A stretch of DNA of 64,000 nt from an uncultured Collinsella sp. (GCA_900542945.1 UQPI01000001.1:1-64000); one strand, 5' to 3'; shown: positions 42,452 through 50,293, numbered from the stretch's first letter. The notes: generated from the sequence alone by a model not told the origin. Numbers and translations: made by a program.

Positions 42452-43153
42452 ATGATCGAGATGAATGCTGTTGCCGCCGGCACCGAGCTCGACGCGGCGC
42501 GTGACGCGGGCCGCGAGGGCGTGTCCGCGGGCTGGTGCGCGTGGAGCGCGGGCGATGCTTCGCTGACGTTTTCGCTGGTCGTTCGCCCCGACGTGAACAT
42601 GCACGCCTTCCACGGTCTTCCGTTTGTGGCCGCGATGGGCATGATGGACGCGCTCGTGGGCACGACGTCGACGCCGGGCCTGGGCCTTGCCGGTAAGGTG
42701 GGTATCCAGTGGCCGAGTGACATCGTGTGCGGTGCGCCTGCGTTTGAGACGTCACTCGCGCGTGTTGCCGTGAACGGCGGTGCCGGTGCTGCGGGCATGT
42801 TTGCCGCGGTGACGGTTGATATTGAACGTGCGGCGCTGGGCGAGCTTGGCGTGGATATGGCCGACGAGGTGCTGGTCGAGGCATTGGCCACCGCCGTGCT
42901 GACCCGCGTGGACACCTGGGCGGTTGCCGCCAACACACCACAGGGCGCTGCCGGCCCGCTGGCTCCGGTGCTGGGTGAGTACTTCGATATGGTGCCGCTG
43001 CTGGGTCGTCAGGTTGCGGCGGTGTCGCCCAACGGTTTGCCGCTTGCGGTCGGTGTGTTTGCGGGCCTGGACATCTGGGGCCGCGCGACCATCAAGACCG
43101 ATGCCGGCGAGCAGGAGTTTCCGCCCGAGGCCGTGCGCATTCGCGGTCTGTAG
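42452..43153 (+). CDS. Degenerate biotin-ligase-like protein
   Basis: A 233-residue protein with traces of the BirA/biotin protein ligase fold. VGIQWPSDIVCG corresponds to the KWPNDI strand, and the C-terminal GLDIWGRATIKTDAGEQEF resembles the small BirA C-domain. The Gly-Arg-rich ATP loop of active ligases (GRGRRGR) is absent: the matching place reads SAGWCAWSAGDASLTFSLVV. The lysine of the biotin site is also not seen. It starts directly at the folP-folK stop. It is either inactive or has another substrate. Confidence 0.6.
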   Translation: MIEMNAVAAGTELDAARDAGREGVSAGWCAWSAGDASLTFSLVVRPDVNMHAFHGLPFVAAMGMMDALVGTTSTPGLGLAGKVGIQWPSDIVCGAPAFETSLARVAVNGGAGAAGMFAAVTVDIERAALGELGVDMADEVLVEALATAVLTRVDTWAVAANTPQGAAGPLAPVLGEYFDMVPLLGRQVAAVSPNGLPLAVGVFAGLDIWGRATIKTDAGEQEFPPEAVRIRGL

Positions 43154-43192
43154 CGCGGGGCGTTCGCGTCCAAAGACAACAATGACAACAAG

Positions 43193-43222
43193 ACCCTCCT
43201 CGGCCTGTGCCGGGGAGGGTTT
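43193..43222 (+). terminator. Terminator after the folP-folK operon
   Basis: The stem ACCCTCCTCGGC / GCCGGGGAGGGT has a four-base loop (CTGT), followed by TT-rich sequence. It lies 40 bases after the biotin-ligase-like gene. Confidence 0.75.
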
Positions 43223-43252
43223 CGCCTATCTGGGGAATGGGTTGCCAGCGCC

Positions 43253-43293
43253 CTATTCCTCAAAACTGAAAATCTTTCGATTTTGAGGAATAG
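43253..43293. repeat. 41-bp palindrome P1 upstream of DUF4143 ATPase
   Basis: CTATTCCTCAAAA and TTTTGAGGAATAG close a 41-base hairpin, with inner pairing TGAAA/TTTCG. P2 (43339-43379) and P3 (44613-44653) have the same length and arms. Confidence 0.9.
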
Positions 43294-43338
43294 AATTAAG
43301 CCAGCTCGGCCTTTAACGAGGTATACTCGTTGCAGAGT

Positions 43339-43379
43339 CTATTCCTCAAAACTGAATAATTTTCGTTTTTGAGGAATAG
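43339..43379. repeat. 41-bp palindrome P2 upstream of DUF4143 ATPase
   Basis: The arms are the same as P1, with centre CTGAATAATTTTCGT. It lies 86 bases after P1 and 26 bases before the ATPase start codon, so it covers the likely promoter or leader. Confidence 0.9.
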
Positions 43380-43405
43380 CGATAGAAGACCACAGGGAGG
43401 CACCA

Positions 43406-44602
43406 ATGAAACTCATCAATAGAACGTCATATATGGACACGTTGACGAGCCTTATTGGCGTACCGGACATCAAGGTCATAACGGGCATTCGCCGTAGCGG
43501 TAAGTCAAAATTGCTCGAGGCCCTCCGCGATTACGTGGAGGCAAATCTGTCCAATTCGAATGTCATCCATATCAATTACAACCTCGACGAGTTCGAGGGC
43601 CTGCTCGAATATCATGCCCTGCTCGCCTATGTGAAAGAGCATCGAGTGTCCGACAAGCAAAACTCCCTGCTTATCGACGAGGTTCAGATGTGCGACGGCT
43701 TTGAACGCGCGATCAACAGCCTCCATGCATCCGAGCAGTACGACATCTTCATCACCGGATCGAACGCCTTTTTGCTGTCGAGCGATCTGTCGACGCTCTT
43801 TACGGGGCGCACGTTCGAGATCGAGGTTTTCCCATTCTCGTTTGAGGAGTATCGCCTCTATAGTGACGAGGGCGAGGTCGATCGCGACTTCGATGAGTAC
43901 GCGAGAACCGGCGGTATGTCCGGCTCTTACCCTTATCCACTGCAGGAGCAGCGCTACCAATATCTCTCCAATGTCTTCAAAACGCTCATCGTGAGGGATA
44001 TCGTGCAGCGGCATAACGTGAGAAACGAATCGGCACTGCTGCGCATTGCCGATTACATGATGGACAACGTCTCCAATATAACGTCGGCACGCAACATTAC
44101 AGATGTTTTGAATGCGGATGGGCTAAAGATTACGAACAAGACGGTCGGCACGTACATGGGGTACCTGTGCGATGCGTTTGCCTTCTATAAAGTTCGTCGG
44201 TACGACATTCGCGGCAAAAAATACCTTAAGAGCGGCGAGAAGTATTACCTGGCAGACCACGCGTTCAAATACGCACTGCTTGGTACACGTGATATGGATT
44301 GGGGACGCGTATACGAGAACATGGTGGCCATCGAGCTGCTGCGCCGCGGATACGAGGTATACGTCGGTGTGCTCTATAAAAAGGAAATAGACTTTGTAGC
44401 AATCAAGCGAAGCGAGAAGCTCTACATTCAGGTGAGCGACGACATCAGCTCGGATAAGACGTTTGAACGCGAGATTTCGCCACTGCTGAGCATTGGCGAT
44501 GCGTATCCCAAGATGATTCTTGCCCGCACGCATCACGAGGCCACGGATCGCGATGGGGTGCAGATCGTGGACCTGGCGAGGTGGTTGTGCGGCGAGGCTT
44601 AG
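43406..44602 (+). CDS. AAA ATPase with DUF4143 domain
   Basis: A 398-residue protein of the AAA_14/DUF4143 family. Walker A: GIRRSGKSKLL (27-37). Walker B: SLLIDEVQMCDGFE. A sensor-like TGSNAFLLSSDLSTLFTGR follows. The DUF4143 part is C-terminal, with KKEIDFVAIKRSEKLYIQVS, the place of a PD-(D/E)XK nuclease motif. The Glu-x-Lys is replaced by Ile-Gln-Val here, so nuclease activity is doubtful. CAGGGAGG precedes the ATG. The gene is bracketed by three 41-bp palindromes. The function of this widespread family is not established. Confidence 0.88.
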   Translation: MKLINRTSYMDTLTSLIGVPDIKVITGIRRSGKSKLLEALRDYVEANLSNSNVIHINYNLDEFEGLLEYHALLAYVKEHRVSDKQNSLLIDEVQMCDGFERAINSLHASEQYDIFITGSNAFLLSSDLSTLFTGRTFEIEVFPFSFEEYRLYSDEGEVDRDFDEYARTGGMSGSYPYPLQEQRYQYLSNVFKTLIVRDIVQRHNVRNESALLRIADYMMDNVSNITSARNITDVLNADGLKITNKTVGTYMGYLCDAFAFYKVRRYDIRGKKYLKSGEKYYLADHAFKYALLGTRDMDWGRVYENMVAIELLRRGYEVYVGVLYKKEIDFVAIKRSEKLYIQVSDDISSDKTFEREISPLLSIGDAYPKMILARTHHEATDRDGVQIVDLARWLCGEA

Positions 44603-44612
44603 CAAAAAAATC

Positions 44613-44653
44613 CTATTCCTCAAAACTGAAAAATTTTCGATTTTGAGGAATAG
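44613..44653. repeat. 41-bp palindrome P3 downstream of DUF4143 ATPase
   Basis: The arms are identical to P1 and P2, with centre CTGAAAAATTTTCGA. It begins 11 bases after the ATPase stop codon. It may double as a terminator but has no T run. Confidence 0.9.
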
Positions 44654-44688
44654 GATTGGCGGCTGGTTGCTGCGACCTGGCGTTTACT

Positions 44689-45462
44689 CTATCCCAGCTC
44701 CTGCATGCGGCGGTAGATTTCGCAGATGCCCTTGATGGTGAGTTGCCCGTCGACCACGTCGAAGGCATCGGTCGAATCGGCGACAATGCCGGCGAGACCG
44801 CCCGTGGCGATAACGGTGGCATCCTCGCGGCCCAGCTCGCGCTTCATGCGCGTGACCAGGCCCTCGGCCATGGCGGCGGCGCCCATCACGGCGCCGACCT
44901 TGATGCACTCTTCGGTGTCGCGACCGATGGCGTGTTCGGGCGCCTCGAGCGGCACGCTGGCGAGCTTGGCGGCACGGGCGGCAAGCGCGTCCATGGAGAT
45001 GCGGATGCCCGGCGCAATCGCCCCGCCAATGTAATAACCGTCCTCATCGATGACGTCGATATTGGTCGCGGTGCCAAAGTCCACCACGATTGCCGGCGCG
45101 CCGTAGAAAGTCTCGGCCGCAACGGCGTTGGCGACGCGGTCGGCACCTACGGCTTGGGGGCGCGCCGCGCGCAGCTTGGTCACGGCAGCCGTCTGCGGCC
45201 CGATGACGATGGCATCCGCCGCGATGCGGTCGGCCACGGCGTGCCACTCGCGCGAGAGCTGCGGCACCACGCCCGCAAAGGCGATCGCATCGACCGCATC
45301 GAGCGAGAGGCCGTACATCTTAAAGAAACCCATCAGGCGCACGTGGATCTCGTCGGCGGTATAGGAGCGGTCGGTGGGCATGCGCCACGACTGCACCAGC
45401 TCGTCTCCGTCAAACAGGCCCATGGCCGTCTGCGTGTTTCCCATATCGATAGCGAGCAGCAT
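44689..45462 (-). CDS. coaX: Type III pantothenate kinase
   Basis: A 257-residue CoaX, first step of CoA synthesis. Motifs: MLLAIDMGNTQTAMGLF (phosphate loop), VGADRVANAVAAETFYG, VVDFGTATNIDVID and GGAIAPGIRISMDAL. The ATG at 45462 has GGGAG upstream; the frame continues to 45804 across the tRNA region and is not coding there. It is convergent with the ATPase and P3. Confidence 0.94.
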   Translation of the reverse strand: MLLAIDMGNTQTAMGLFDGDELVQSWRMPTDRSYTADEIHVRLMGFFKMYGLSLDAVDAIAFAGVVPQLSREWHAVADRIAADAIVIGPQTAAVTKLRAARPQAVGADRVANAVAAETFYGAPAIVVDFGTATNIDVIDEDGYYIGGAIAPGIRISMDALAARAAKLASVPLEAPEHAIGRDTEECIKVGAVMGAAAMAEGLVTRMKRELGREDATVIATGGLAGIVADSTDAFDVVDGQLTIKGICEIYRRMQELG

Positions 45463-45658
45463 GTCTACTCCCGGTGTCGGCATAAAAGGACGCGCACCAT
45501 TGTATACGTGCCATCGACGGCGCTCGGCTGTGATTCGTTTACGGTGATAAGGGCTGAGAGGTTTAAATATGAAGGAATTATGCTCTACGAGATTTTCCTT
45601 GCCGTTTACCGAACTCCCACGTAATATTCTTTCTTGCGCACATGAGGCGCCCAGACAT
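45463..45658. other. Divergent gap coaX / tRNA-fMet
   Basis: About 196 bases presumably hold the promoters for coaX (minus) and the tRNA (plus). I see no convincing -35/-10 pairs. Confidence 0.3.
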
Positions 45659-45735
45659 TGCGGGGTGGAGCAGTCTGGTAGCTCGCCGGGCTCATAACCC
45701 GGAGGTCGTAGGTTCAAATCCTGCCCCCGCGACCA
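45659..45735 (+). tRNA. tRNA-fMet: Initiator tRNA-Met (CAT)
   Basis: A 77-base cloverleaf with encoded CCA. Anticodon loop CTCATAA; anticodon stem CCGGG/CCCGG with the three consecutive G-C pairs that mark initiators. T-loop GGTTCAAATCC; D-loop with GGTAG. The first base pair is not Watson-Crick (U1 opposite G72), again an initiator trait, although most bacterial initiators have C1-A72. A terminator follows at 45745. Confidence 0.95.
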
Positions 45736-45744
45736 AGAACTTGC

Positions 45745-45775
45745 AGCTCGTCGGCCTAGCCGGCGAGCTTTTTTG
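45745..45775 (+). terminator. Terminator after tRNA-fMet
   Basis: AGCTCGTCGGC / GCCGGCGAGCT, an 11-bp stem with one mismatch, has a three-base loop and then TTTTTT. Confidence 0.88.
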
Positions 45776-45824
45776 TTATTCCGGGACCGTGTTTTTCGGT
45801 CCAATTCTCAGCCTCTCAAACAAA

Positions 45825-45966
45825 ATCTCGATCTGTAACATCTAGACCCGATTTGGGCGGCTAGGTGTTACAGATCGAGATGTTGAGTCCCCGCCTGGAC
45901 GGTTTGTCTAAATCTGTAACACGAGGGATGGATTTTGCCGAGTAACTGTTACAGATCGAGACAAAC
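45825..45966. repeat. Two CTGTAACA/TGTTACAG palindromic units
   Basis: Unit 4 (45825-45881) has arms ATCTCGATCTGTAACA and TGTTACAGATCGAGAT. Unit 5 (45902-45966) has extended arms GTTTGTCT...AGACAAAC. The units begin 77 bases apart. The family is the same as at 26823-27040. They lie 138 bases or more upstream of the flavoenzyme gene. Confidence 0.9.
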
Positions 45967-46103
45967 CGACGGGCCGCCCCGCCCCATCCACCTGCCGCTA
46001 CCTGCTGTCTGCCGATTTCCGTTGCACCACTGTGCTCCCATGCCATATCCTCTAGACAACTACGCGGCACCATCGCCGCCGCGCCTACAAGAGAGGAATG
46101 TCC

Positions 46104-48134
46104 ATGACCGCACCTGCATCCAAGCTGCTCCAGCCCATTACGGTTGGCCCCCTTGAGCTCAAGAACCGCATTATGTTCCCGCCGCTAACCACCGGCTACG
46201 AGGAGCGCGACGGTTCCATCGGCGAGCGCAGCCTGGCTTTTTACGAGCGCCTGGCCCGTGGCGGCGTGAGCTACATCGTCATCGGCGACGTCGCTCCCGT
46301 TATGACCGCAAGCCCCACGCCCAAGCTGGCGACCGACGCTCAGATCCCCACGTTTAAGGCGCTGGCCGACGCCGTCCACAAGCACGGCGCCAAGATCGCC
46401 CTGCAGCTGTTCCACCCCGAGTACGACGTGCCCGGCGTCGGCCGCATGGTCATGGGCTCCATGGCCGCTGCGAAAGCTGCTCAGGAGGCAAAGGCCGCCG
46501 GCGACGAGGAGACCTTTGCCGCCAAGATGGCCGAGTCCAACGAGATCCGCAAGCAGGCCTACGCCAAGCTGCACCACGACATGCAGCACTTTGTGAACGA
46601 GGCCAGCGTGGAGCAGCTCGCCCAGATCAAGGAAGCCATCGCCGCCTCGGCCGCTCGCGCACAGCAGGCCGGGATCGACGCCATCGAGGTCCACGGCGAC
46701 CGCCTGGTGGGTTCGCTGTGCTCGGCCATCCTCAACCAGCGCACCGATGAGTACGGCGGCTCGTTCGAGAACCGCGTCCGCTACGCGCTCGAGGTCGTCG
46801 CTGCCATTAAGGAGGCCGCGCCGCAGCTGATGGTGGAGTACAAGCTCCCCGTGATCATGGAGAACCCCGACGGCACGCCGCGCGGCAAGGGCGGCCTGCA
46901 GCCCGACGAGGCCTGCGAGTTTGCCAAGCTGCTCGAGGGCGCGGGCATCGATATGATCCAGGTTGCGCAGGCCAACCACACCGGCAACATGGGCGACACC
47001 ATTCCGCCCATGGGCGCCATGCCCTACAACTGGACGCTGCCCGTGGCCGAGCGCGTCAAGGCCCTGGTCTCCGTGCCGGTGGCCACCGTCGGCCGTGTTG
47101 TCTCGGTCGAGGCCGGTGAGAAGATTCTGGAAGACGGCTCGGCCGACATCATCGCCTATGGCCGCTCGCTCATGTGCGACCCCGACATTGCGCTGAAGGC
47201 CGCCACGGGTGAGCCCATCCGCGAGTGCCTCAACTGCAACAAGGGCTGCGTCGACGCGATTCAAAACCGCAAGTACATCTCGTGCGTGCTCAACGCCGAG
47301 AACGGCGACGAGGCGACCATCGCCATTAAGCCGGGCGAGGGCGACAAGAAGATCGCCGTGGTGGGCGGCGGTATTGCCGGCCTGGAGGCCGCGCGCGTGG
47401 CGGCCAAGCGCGGCTACGACGTGACCGTCTACGAGGCGAGCGATCATCTGGGCGGCCAGATTGTGCTGGCGGCTGCGCCCCCGCGCAAGGACGAGATCAT
47501 GCGTTCGGTCGAGTATTACGAGAAGATTCTGCCCGGCCTGGGCGTGAAGGTTGAGCTCAACCACGCCGCTACGGCCGAGGACCTCAACGCCGCCGACGCC
47601 GCGATTGTGGCTGTGGGCGCGCACGACGTGGTCATCCCCGTTCCGGGCGCCGACTCGGAGAAGGTCGTCTCGAGCTGGGACGTGCTGGCCGGCAAGGTGG
47701 AGCTTACGGGCCGCGTCGCCGTCATCGGCGGCGGCCTGGTGGGCACCGAGACTGCCGAGTACCTGCTGCAGCACGGCTGCGAGGTGGCGATTGTCGAGAT
47801 GCTCGACAAGATTGCCGCGGGCGAGTCCGAGACCATTCTGCCGCTGATCATGAGCGACTTTGCCGAGCACAACGTGGAGCAGCACGTGAAGACCCGCCTG
47901 ACCGCCATTACCGACGAGGGCGTGGAGGCCATTCACACCACCGAGGACGGCACCGAGGAGCCGGTGAGGATCGCCTGCGATTACGTGGTGATGGCCGTGG
48001 GCTCCAAGGCCAACGCGTTTGACCTGGATGGCGTGACGGTGCCCGTGACCTGCGTGGGCGACTGCTCGGGCGAGCGTACCGCCGATATTGCGAGCGCCAT
48101 TCGCACGGCGTATCACGCGGCCAACGAGCTCTAA
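46104..48134 (+). CDS. Enoate-reductase-type FMN/FAD/[4Fe-4S] oxidoreductase
   Basis: A 676-residue enzyme of the 2,4-dienoyl-CoA/2-enoate reductase family. The N-terminal old-yellow-enzyme barrel binds FMN (LELKNRIMFPPLTTGYEERD, GIDAIEVHGDRLVGSLCSAI). Cysteines for [4Fe-4S] lie in ECLNCNKGCVDAI plus KYISCVLNAE. The C-terminal part binds FAD and NAD(P)H (IAVVGGGIAGLEAARVAAKR; VAVIGGGLVGTETAEYLLQH). Such enzymes reduce activated double bonds in anaerobes; bile-acid enzymes BaiCD/BaiH are members. The true substrate is unknown. The ATG at 46104 has better spacing to GAGAGG than the one at 46098. Confidence 0.88.
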   Translation: MTAPASKLLQPITVGPLELKNRIMFPPLTTGYEERDGSIGERSLAFYERLARGGVSYIVIGDVAPVMTASPTPKLATDAQIPTFKALADAVHKHGAKIALQLFHPEYDVPGVGRMVMGSMAAAKAAQEAKAAGDEETFAAKMAESNEIRKQAYAKLHHDMQHFVNEASVEQLAQIKEAIAASAARAQQAGIDAIEVHGDRLVGSLCSAILNQRTDEYGGSFENRVRYALEVVAAIKEAAPQLMVEYKLPVIMENPDGTPRGKGGLQPDEACEFAKLLEGAGIDMIQVAQANHTGNMGDTIPPMGAMPYNWTLPVAERVKALVSVPVATVGRVVSVEAGEKILEDGSADIIAYGRSLMCDPDIALKAATGEPIRECLNCNKGCVDAIQNRKYISCVLNAENGDEATIAIKPGEGDKKIAVVGGGIAGLEAARVAAKRGYDVTVYEASDHLGGQIVLAAAPPRKDEIMRSVEYYEKILPGLGVKVELNHAATAEDLNAADAAIVAVGAHDVVIPVPGADSEKVVSSWDVLAGKVELTGRVAVIGGGLVGTETAEYLLQHGCEVAIVEMLDKIAAGESETILPLIMSDFAEHNVEQHVKTRLTAITDEGVEAIHTTEDGTEEPVRIACDYVVMAVGSKANAFDLDGVTVPVTCVGDCSGERTADIASAIRTAYHAANEL

Positions 48135-48161
48135 GCAAGAAAGCTATCGCGTATTGAGTGG

Positions 48162-48196
48162 GCGGGGAGTGCCGTATCGGTGCTCCCCGTCTTTTT
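48162..48196 (+). terminator. Terminator of the enoate-reductase-type gene
   Basis: GCGGGGAGTGCC / GGTGCTCCCCGT forms a stem with G-U pairs around GTATC, followed by CTTTTT. Confidence 0.82.
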
Positions 48197-48228
48197 GCCA
48201 ATAGAGTGTCCCTGACCAGCGGGTTCAG

Positions 48229-48308
48229 AAAATCCGAATCTTTAGAACATGAAAATCCGAATTATATAAATACGAAAATCCGAATCACAACCACCCGAAA
48301 ATCCGAAT
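48229..48308 (+). repeat. Four 11-bp iterons at a 23-bp period
   Basis: AAAATCCGAAT occurs identically at 48229, 48252, 48275 and 48298, exactly 23 bases apart, with unrelated 12-base spacers that are AT-rich. The last copy ends 59 bases before the start of the second DUF4143 ATPase. Regular iterons of this kind bind a protein in known systems; the partner here is unknown. Confidence 0.95.
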
Positions 48309-48367
48309 TTGCTACAGTGGAATAGAGGAATCAGAAAGCAGGAACTGGAAATCTGCGGGGGTGGCTC

Positions 48368-49672
48368 ATGGCGGGCGAGAGGCTACATCGGGACGGATAC
48401 ATCCCACGTATCGTGGATGCGCAAATCGAGCGCTACCTTCGTGTCTTTGGCGCGGTCGAGATTGCGGGCACCAAGTGGTGCGGCAAGACGTGGGCCGCGC
48501 TCGAGCACGGGGCGTCCGTCTCGTATGTCGACGAGAATCTCGACCTCGCGCGTGCCGACCCGGCGATGATGTTGCTGGGTGACCGTCCGCATATTATCGA
48601 TGAGTGGCAGCGCGTTCCCCAGATTTGGGACTACGTTAGACACGAGGTTGACCGCACCCGGGGCACGCGCGGCGCCTATATCCTCACGGGTTCCGCCACG
48701 CCTGCGTTTGGCTCAAAGGCGGAGGCGCCCGCGCATAGTGGAGCCGGCCGCATCGGCCGCGTCCGCATGCACCCCATGACGTTTGCCGAGACAGGTGAGT
48801 CCAACGGCAAGGTGAGCCTGGCGGGCTTGTTTGAGCATCGTTTTGAGCCCTGCCGGTGCGATGGCGATACGCCGGGGCTTGTCGAAGCCGCCTGCCGCGG
48901 CGGCTGGCCCGAGGCGATCGATATGGTTTCGGCTGACGCCCAGCTCATCGCCCGCGAATATCTCAACACCACATTTTCGAGCAGCTTCCCGGCGGTCGGT
49001 CTCGACCCCGATATTGCTCGTCGAGTCTCCGCATCGATCGCGCGCAATCTGGGACAGGCAACCACGTATAAAACGATTCTTATGGATATGTTCGGTGCCG
49101 AGGAGGAACCCGCAGCGTTTGCCGACGAGACCAAGGTGCGTAGGTACCTGGATGCCCTCAAAGGCATGTTCATTCTCGAGGAGGTCCCCGGTTGGGTTCC
49201 CGCCGCGCGCGACAAACGGCGCTTTACCGTCAAGCCCAAGCGCTATCTGGCAGATCCGAGCCTTGCTTGCGCCTTGCTAGGTATGTCCTTGCAGGCGCTG
49301 CTTGCCGACTGGCAGACATTTGGTCTGGTGTTTGAGAATTTGGTCATACGCGACCTTTCGGTCTACGCACGTTCGCTCGACCTGCTGGATAGCACGCCCG
49401 TGCGCTATTATCGCGACGATTCGGGCCTTGAGTGCGATGCTATCGTGCAGCTAGCCGACGGACGGTGGGCCGCCTTTGAGATTAAGGTGAGTGAAGATAA
49501 AGCGAGCGCCGGCGTCGAGAGCCTCAAGCGCGTTCGCAAGAAGGTCTGTGGAAATCCCCGTTCACGCACACGCGAACCGGAGTTTATGGCCGTGATTGTG
49601 GGGGTGGGTGAGTACGCCCGCGAGGTCGAGGACGGTATCTACGTGATACCCGTGCGCGCGTTGGGGTGTTAA
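48368..49672 (+). CDS. AAA ATPase with DUF4143 domain and intact E-x-K motif
   Basis: A 434-residue AAA_14/DUF4143 protein, distant from the one at 43406. Walker A is GTKWCGKTWAALEHG (34-48) and Walker B is PHIIDEWQRVPQIWD. The C-terminal domain keeps a PD-(D/E)XK-like pattern, GLECDAIVQLADGRWAAFEIK, with Asp, Glu and Lys in place, so nuclease activity is plausible here. The start at 48368 follows GCGGGGGTGGCTC, a weak ribosome-binding site. The gene is preceded by four exact iterons and stands alone. Confidence 0.85.
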   Translation: MAGERLHRDGYIPRIVDAQIERYLRVFGAVEIAGTKWCGKTWAALEHGASVSYVDENLDLARADPAMMLLGDRPHIIDEWQRVPQIWDYVRHEVDRTRGTRGAYILTGSATPAFGSKAEAPAHSGAGRIGRVRMHPMTFAETGESNGKVSLAGLFEHRFEPCRCDGDTPGLVEAACRGGWPEAIDMVSADAQLIAREYLNTTFSSSFPAVGLDPDIARRVSASIARNLGQATTYKTILMDMFGAEEEPAAFADETKVRRYLDALKGMFILEEVPGWVPAARDKRRFTVKPKRYLADPSLACALLGMSLQALLADWQTFGLVFENLVIRDLSVYARSLDLLDSTPVRYYRDDSGLECDAIVQLADGRWAAFEIKVSEDKASAGVESLKRVRKKVCGNPRSRTREPEFMAVIVGVGEYAREVEDGIYVIPVRALGC

Positions 49673-49757
49673 GGGGCAGCACGCCGTGTGTCCGCTGCCC
49701 GGTGCTACGGATCAGTGCAAGGGGGTCAGGCTTGTTTGCACCAAGGGTTTGACATAT

Positions 49758-49766
49758 GGGGGGGGG
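49758..49766 (+). repeat. Second nine-G tract
   Basis: Nine consecutive G lie about 530 bases upstream of the first gene of the surface-protein operon. Slippage there could alter transcription; this is inference. Confidence 0.5.
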
Positions 49767-49823
49767 AGGCCGCTGGCGCTAACGAGGGCGTGTTAAGGGT
49801 GCTCGACTGGCTTAAACGCACCC

Positions 49824-49938
49824 TTAACCTCATCTTCACCTCAAATGAGGCTAAGATGAGGTTAAGATGAGGCAAGCAAACAACTGGGCAAATGCTGAAA
49901 ATAGGGTGCTGTTAACCTCAAAATGAGGTTAAGATGAG
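49824..49938. repeat. Nested TTAACCTCA/TGAGGTTAA palindromes
   Basis: TTAACCTCATCTT (49824-49836) pairs with AAGATGAGGTTAA (49853-49865), with CCTC/GAGG pairing inside. A second palindrome TTAACCTCA-AAA-TGAGGTTAA lies at 49912-49932. GATGAGG follows each right arm as a direct repeat. Confidence 0.85.
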
Positions 49939-50293
49939 GCAAAGCTCGAAGGGGTGTGCGAACCGTTCCGCGGACAATGCGCGCCTTAAGCCAACGATGA
50001 GCCTGGGTCGATTTTCGATTTCAACGCAACACCTGAGCCTTTCCCCTGCACCACGTTGGCGCAAACTAACCTGTCCCCCTCGCACCAAGCCCTTGGCGCG
50101 CGGGACAGGCTGCTGCTTGTAATCTTTAAGACATCATTAAGGCTTGCGCTGTGGAGCAAACCGCAGGTCAATGCTATTCTTTTACCTTATCGTATGGTGT
50201 TGTATTCTGCCTGAATTCTATGCCTACGAGCAACGGATTGATCGCGACCAAGCGGAAAGGATGGCACGCCCGCTAGCAGGGCAAACGTAAACG

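Larger units (their letters stand above)
49673..50293. other. Intergenic region upstream of the surface-protein operon
   Basis: These 621 bases hold no gene I trust. They contain a GGGCAGC/GCTGCCC hairpin after the ATPase (49675-49699), a nine-G tract (49758-49766), and nested palindromes of TTAACCTCA / TGAGGTTAA with GATGAGG direct repeats (49824-49938). Remnants of the GGGACAG family lie near 50060-50108 (CCTGTCCCCC and GCGGGACAGGC). Confidence 0.7.

Noticed and set aside
46185..48116. 643-codon minus-strand frame opposite the flavoenzyme
   Set aside because: An antisense shadow; the plus-strand gene has full family motifs.
48229..48308. CRISPR or plasmid origin
   Set aside because: Repeats of 11 bases with 12-base spacers are too short for CRISPR. 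No replication initiator, DnaA boxes or plasmid genes are visible, so I call them iterons without claiming an origin.
49688..49870. 60-codon frame through the nine-G tract
   Set aside because: No ribosome-binding site and it crosses the palindromes at 49824-49865; not a credible gene.
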